Assembly: GCA_045661205.1 (NCBI GenBank)
Contig: JAZRFE010000041.1
Location: 21,158-85,157, forward strand
Direction of reading: 5' to 3'
Source: HGM04593 sp045661205
GTDB lineage: Bacteria; Bacteroidota; Bacteroidia; Bacteroidales; Bacteroidaceae
DNA length: 64,000 nucleotides
The position numbers were made by a program, and so were the translations under genes. The first letter of the stretch is position 1, and every line of letters starts with the position of its first letter. This document shows positions 60,446 through 64,000 of the stretch, one piece after another. Below the pieces are notes generated by a model, which ran no database searches, was not told the DNA's origin, and saw only the letters and a program-made list of their open reading frames with translations.

Positions 60446-62956
60446 ATGAGAAAAATTCCATTTTTTGCATTGTTGCTTGCATCTCTTTTTACGGCATGCA
60501 GCAAACAATCCGATGTATTTGTTGCCGACAGTGTTAATGAACTTCGTGCTCCGGCCTATCCGTTGGTAACCATCGACCCCTTTACAAGTGCATGGTCGTT
60601 TGGCGACACTCTCAACGCCTCTCCCGTACTCCATTGGACAGGAAAGGCTCATCCTATGGTAGGTGCGCTCAAGGTCGATGGAAAGGTCTATCGTTTCCTC
60701 GGTGTAGAGGATGCGCCACTCGATTTTATAATCCCCTCGGCACTCACACAGCGTTGGACTGCGCGTTACACCGAGCAAGAGCCCAAAGGCAACTGGACAG
60801 CATGTGATTATAACGATGTTTCGTGGAAAGAGGGTAAGGCAGCATTCGGTACACGCGACCAGTCGGCAATCTCTACCGAGTGGACTAGCCAGGATATATG
60901 GGTGCGCCGCGAGGTAGAGCTCTCGGCTGCCGACCTCGAAAAAGAGCTTGGTCTCGAATATTCCCACGACGATGTTTTTGAGCTTTACATAAACGGCACA
61001 CAGGTGGTCTCTACCGGCTTTGTGTGGCGCAACAATGTTCGCGTGCCTTTCACCGACGAGCTTAAATCCCTGCTGAACCCCGGAAAGAATGTTATTGCCG
61101 CTCACTGCCACAACACCTACGGTGGTGCGCTTGTCGATTTTGGAATCTACAAAAAGGGCGAGGATGTTGCCTTTGGCGAAGCTGCCGTGCAGAAATCCGT
61201 AAACTTGCAGCCCACACGTACACTCTACACATTCGAGTGCGGCCCTGTGCAGCTTGAGCTTGTTTTTACCTCTCCGCTGCTGATGGACGATCTCGACCTA
61301 CTCTCTACCCCCGTAAACTATGTGTCGTATCGCGTGAAACCTCTCGATGGCAAGGCCCACGATGTGCAGATTTACATGGATGCAACCCCCGAGTGGGCGG
61401 TGAACACCCCCGCACAGCGTGTCTCATGTGCCGTTTCGGCTGATGATGTTCCCATGCTCTATGCAACAGCAGGAACAGTAGAGCAGGCAGTTCTCCATCG
61501 TAGAGGCGACGATGTTCGCATCGATTGGGGTTATTTCTTCATCGCTTCGCCCAAGAAAGAAAATGTCACAATAGGTGCCGGTGCATATACTCCCATGAAA
61601 AAGAAATTCATCGATGAGGGAACTGCCGCTGTTGCAGGTTCGCAACTCAAAGATGTCGATCACAATGGTGCAGTGCTTGCATTCTCCGAGAACCTCGGCA
61701 CCGTTACTGACGAGAAGAGCGGTTATATGCTTGTTGCCTACGACGATCTCTACTCCATACGCTACTTCGACGAAAACCGCATGGCCTATTGGAAACACAA
61801 TGGCCGCGTCACCATGCTCGACGCCTTGCAGAAGGCTGCTGCCGACTACGAGGCAGTGACAGCACGCTGTCGCAAGTTCGATGCGCGCATGATGGCCGAC
61901 GCAACAGTCTCGGGTGGCAAGAAATATGCCGAACTTTGTGCTCTTGCCTATCGTCAGGCGATTGCAGCCCACAAACTTATTACCGACAAAGAGGGCAACC
62001 TTGTGTTCCTCTCAAAAGAGAATTTCAGTAACGGTTCCATCGGAACAGTAGACGTAACCTACCCCTCGGCGCCCCTCTTCCTGCTCTATAATACCGAGCT
62101 TGCAAAAGGTCTCTTGAATCATATTTTCTATTACAGCGAGAGTGGTCGTTGGACAAAACCTTTCGCGGCACACGACATTGGCACCTACCCCATAGGTTGC
62201 GGACAGACCTATGGCGGTGACATGCCTGTCGAGGAGTGTGGAAACATGCTCATACTCACCGCAGCCATTGCTGTGCGCGAGGGTAATGCCGAGTATGCAA
62301 AGAAACATTGGGAGACACTTTCTACATGGGCAAACTACTTGCTCGAGAATGGTCTCGACCCCGAGAATCAGCTCTGCACCGATGACTTTGCGGGACACTT
62401 TGCCCACAATGCCAACCTCTCGATAAAAGCAATTCTTGGTATTGCCGGTTACGGAAAGCTTGCGGGAATGTTGGGCGATGCAGCCACCGAGAAAAAATAT
62501 ATCGATGCAGCCAAAGCGATGGCGACCGAGTGGCAGCAGATGGCCAAAGATGGCGACCACTATAAACTCACTTTCGACAAAGAAGGTACATGGAGCCAAA
62601 AGTACAATCTCGTGTGGGACAGACTGTTGGGGTTGAACATCTTCGACCCGTCGATTGCCACCGACGAGGTTGCCTACTACAAAACCAAACAGCAGAAATA
62701 CGGCCTTCCCCTCGACAGTCGCAAGACCTATACAAAGTCCGACTGGATATTGTGGAGCGCATGCCTCACAGGAGACATCAATGACTTCAATGCCCTCTTC
62801 GAGCCTGTCTACAAATATGCCAACGAGACAGAGAGCCGCATGCCCATCTCCGATTGGCACGAGACGACAAGCGGAAATTGGGTAGGATTCAGAGCGCGCT
62901 CGGTAGTGGGTGGTTACTTCATAAAGATGCTCGAAACGGAGCTTATGAATAAATAG
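60446..62956 (+). CDS. Glutaminase A-like lipoprotein (DUF4964/5127/4965/1793)
   Basis: The 836-residue protein has a lipobox (LFTAC, Cys18). The DUF4964-like start is PAYPLVTIDPFTSAWSFGD. About residues 100-235 are a jelly-roll like that of GH2-type sugar-binding domains (NWTACDYNDVSWKEGKAAFG and GKNVIAAHCHNTYGG), inserted before the DUF5127 part. The C-terminal (alpha/alpha)6 part (DUF4965/DUF1793) has WDRLLGLNIFDP and ISDWHETTSGNWVGFRARS. It resembles fungal GtaA, often annotated glutaminase, but in Bacteroidetes its substrate is open. It is a single gene with its own promoter and terminator. Confidence 0.8.
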   Translation: MRKIPFFALLLASLFTACSKQSDVFVADSVNELRAPAYPLVTIDPFTSAWSFGDTLNASPVLHWTGKAHPMVGALKVDGKVYRFLGVEDAPLDFIIPSALTQRWTARYTEQEPKGNWTACDYNDVSWKEGKAAFGTRDQSAISTEWTSQDIWVRREVELSAADLEKELGLEYSHDDVFELYINGTQVVSTGFVWRNNVRVPFTDELKSLLNPGKNVIAAHCHNTYGGALVDFGIYKKGEDVAFGEAAVQKSVNLQPTRTLYTFECGPVQLELVFTSPLLMDDLDLLSTPVNYVSYRVKPLDGKAHDVQIYMDATPEWAVNTPAQRVSCAVSADDVPMLYATAGTVEQAVLHRRGDDVRIDWGYFFIASPKKENVTIGAGAYTPMKKKFIDEGTAAVAGSQLKDVDHNGAVLAFSENLGTVTDEKSGYMLVAYDDLYSIRYFDENRMAYWKHNGRVTMLDALQKAAADYEAVTARCRKFDARMMADATVSGGKKYAELCALAYRQAIAAHKLITDKEGNLVFLSKENFSNGSIGTVDVTYPSAPLFLLYNTELAKGLLNHIFYYSESGRWTKPFAAHDIGTYPIGCGQTYGGDMPVEECGNMLILTAAIAVREGNAEYAKKHWETLSTWANYLLENGLDPENQLCTDDFAGHFAHNANLSIKAILGIAGYGKLAGMLGDAATEKKYIDAAKAMATEWQQMAKDGDHYKLTFDKEGTWSQKYNLVWDRLLGLNIFDPSIATDEVAYYKTKQQKYGLPLDSRKTYTKSDWILWSACLTGDINDFNALFEPVYKYANETESRMPISDWHETTSGNWVGFRARSVVGGYFIKMLETELMNK

Positions 62957-62994
62957 TTTCGTCGGTAAATATACTCAAGGAGCCTGAATTATTG

Positions 62995-63030
62995 GTAAAG
63001 AGTCCGGTGCAATACCGGACTCTTTACTTT
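62995..63030 (+). terminator. Terminator after the DUF4965-family gene
   Basis: The 14-bp stem GTAAAGAGTCCGGT (62995-63008) pairs with 63014-63027 across a 5-base loop and is followed by TTT. Confidence 0.85.
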
Positions 63031-63067
63031 AAGTCTTAGTTTAATTATATTATTGTTAGGTAAACAT

Positions 63068-63190
63068 GGTATAAGTTTGCCGTTATTATTAAGAAAACGG
63101 TAAAAATGGTATTTGTGATTGGTAGATTTTTGTCGCAAGAGTGAAAAAGGTATTTTTATCGGTAATATGAGTATATGTTATGTGGTATTT
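63068..63190 (+). repeat. Iterated GGTAT motifs upstream of the DAHP synthase gene
   Basis: GGTAT occurs at 63068, 63108, 63149 and 63184, spaced 40, 41 and 35 bases; the last three read GGTATTT. They sit between the preceding terminator and the -7 element at 63197. Possible operator sites; could be chance in AT-rich DNA. Confidence 0.3.
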
Positions 63191-63196
63191 AAATAA

Positions 63197-63204
63197 TACA
63201 TTTG
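63197..63204 (+). promoter_or_regulatory. -7 promoter element of the DAHP synthase gene
   Basis: TACATTTG lies 41 bases before the start codon. The -33 side is not clear. Confidence 0.45.
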
Positions 63205-63245
63205 CCATTGACTAAAGAGTAAACAAGAAAAAATACGAAAGCCAT

Positions 63246-64000
63246 ATGATAGCTGTATTAAAAAATGGAGTAACAAAAGCTCAAAAAGATAAATTGATAG
63301 AATGGCTCGAAGCACAGAATGTGAGAGTTCACGTGTCGGAAGGCGAGTTTCAGACAGTCGTAGGTCTTGTAGGTGATACAAGTAGAATAGACATAGGCCT
63401 GCTCGCAAGTCTCGAGTTTATAGAAAAAGTCAGTCGCGTAAGCGAGCCTTTCAAGAGCGCTAGTCGTCGTTTCCATCCCGACGATACTGTCGTTGAGGTA
63501 GGCGAAGGCGAGAACAAGGTGAAAATAGGTGGAGGTAACTTCTGTATGATTGCCGGCCCCTGTTCGGTCGAGTCCGAAGAGCAGATAATTGAAGTGGCAA
63601 AGGCGGTAAAGGCTGCCGGTGCCAAGTTGCTTCGCGGCGGTGCTTTCAAGCCCCGCACCTCTCCCTACGATTTCCAGGGACTCCGCGGTGAAGGTCTCGA
63701 CCTCTTGCTGAAAGCGCGCAAAGAGACAGGCCTTCCCATTGTTACCGAAATAATGAATGCAGCTCATTTAGATATGTTCGCCGATGTTGATATCATTCAG
63801 GTCGGTGCCCGCAATATGCAAAACTTTGAGCTTCTCAAAGAGTTGGGACGCTCCAAGAAACCCATCCTTCTCAAACGTGGTCTTGCGGCTACTCTCAAAG
63901 AGTTCCTCATGAGTGCCGAGTATATTCTTGCCGAGGGTAATGAGAATGTAATGTTGTGCGAGCGCGGTATCCGCAGTTTCGACACCTACACACGTAATGT
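63246..64000 (+). CDS. aroF: 3-deoxy-7-phosphoheptulonate (DAHP) synthase, type I-beta, 3' end outside window
   Basis: The first 251 residues are present. Residues 1-70 form a ferredoxin-like regulatory domain (IAVLKNGVTKAQKDKLIEW) as in the Thermotoga-type DAHP synthase, where it gives feedback inhibition by aromatic amino acids. The TIM-barrel follows with IAGPCSVESEEQ and LRGGAFKPRTSPYDFQG. It catalyses the first step of the shikimate pathway from PEP and erythrose 4-phosphate. The window ends inside the barrel. Confidence 0.92.
   Translation, partial: MIAVLKNGVTKAQKDKLIEWLEAQNVRVHVSEGEFQTVVGLVGDTSRIDIGLLASLEFIEKVSRVSEPFKSASRRFHPDDTVVEVGEGENKVKIGGGNFCMIAGPCSVESEEQIIEVAKAVKAAGAKLLRGGAFKPRTSPYDFQGLRGEGLDLLLKARKETGLPIVTEIMNAAHLDMFADVDIIQVGARNMQNFELLKELGRSKKPILLKRGLAATLKEFLMSAEYILAEGNENVMLCERGIRSFDTYTRN

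Overview
The window reads as chromosome of a gut-type member of the Bacteroidales. Several signs point there: upstream regions carry the Bacteroidetes -7 motif TAnnTTTG (often with TTTG about 18-21 bases upstream) and no Shine-Dalgarno sequences. Exported proteins are mostly lipoproteins or signal-peptide proteins of Bacteroidetes-specific families (PepSY-like, DUF4290, DUF4964/5127/4965/1793, PKD/LamG multidomain proteins). MurA has the Asp-type active site. No SusC/SusD pair, integrase, IS element, rRNA operon or CRISPR array was seen, so the window looks like stable chromosome with an accessory glycan-degradation block. The family or genus cannot be fixed from the sequence alone.

Layout: 1-774, end of a TonB-dependent receptor; 891-1592, SGNH hydrolase; 5766-1647 (minus), RNase R followed by a response regulator and histidine kinase; 6043-7994, an SDR epimerase overlapping an AUR1-like PAP2 enzyme; 8968-8046 (minus), two PepSY-like proteins. 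From 18433 to 9162 (minus) runs a tight nine-gene series: tsaB, DUF4290, murA, rimM, a degenerate LytM protein, dxr, rseP, a lipoprotein serpin and alkaline phosphatase. Divergent from it, 18709-21345 holds yicC, gmk, nadD and a MORN-repeat protein.

21562-29726 is a five-gene glycan-degradation run: an M60-like metallopeptidase, an (alpha/alpha)6 glycosidase, a GH110-type alpha-1,3-galactosidase and two tandem sialate O-acetylesterase-like proteins. Its likely targets are capped host glycans such as mucins. It converges on a 1499-residue papain-fold/LamG/PKD surface protein (34300-29801) whose expected catalytic Cys aligns with Ala. Housekeeping genes follow: trpS, two identical tRNA-Val(UAC), purB, an RluB-like pseudouridine synthase with a disordered N-terminus, asnS, a mannose-1-phosphate guanylyltransferase, a beta-helix protein, a lytic transglycosylase, an RlmL-like methyltransferase with a disordered tail, purD, two membrane proteins, and a zinc-type ABC binding protein and ATPase with no permease alongside.

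The last part holds an AspT-type transporter, nadK (minus), then pdxJ-exbB-exbD-tonB-DJ-1-ispD-recG as one apparent operon, ndk with an M23/LysM peptidase, a large DUF4965-family lipoprotein and the start of a type I DAHP synthase cut by the window edge. Functionally the window combines envelope building and its control (MurA, RseP, LytM factors, transglycosylase, TonB energy system), both an early and a middle step of the MEP isoprenoid pathway (dxr, ispD), two NAD(P) genes (nadD, nadK) and an extracellular host-glycan toolkit.
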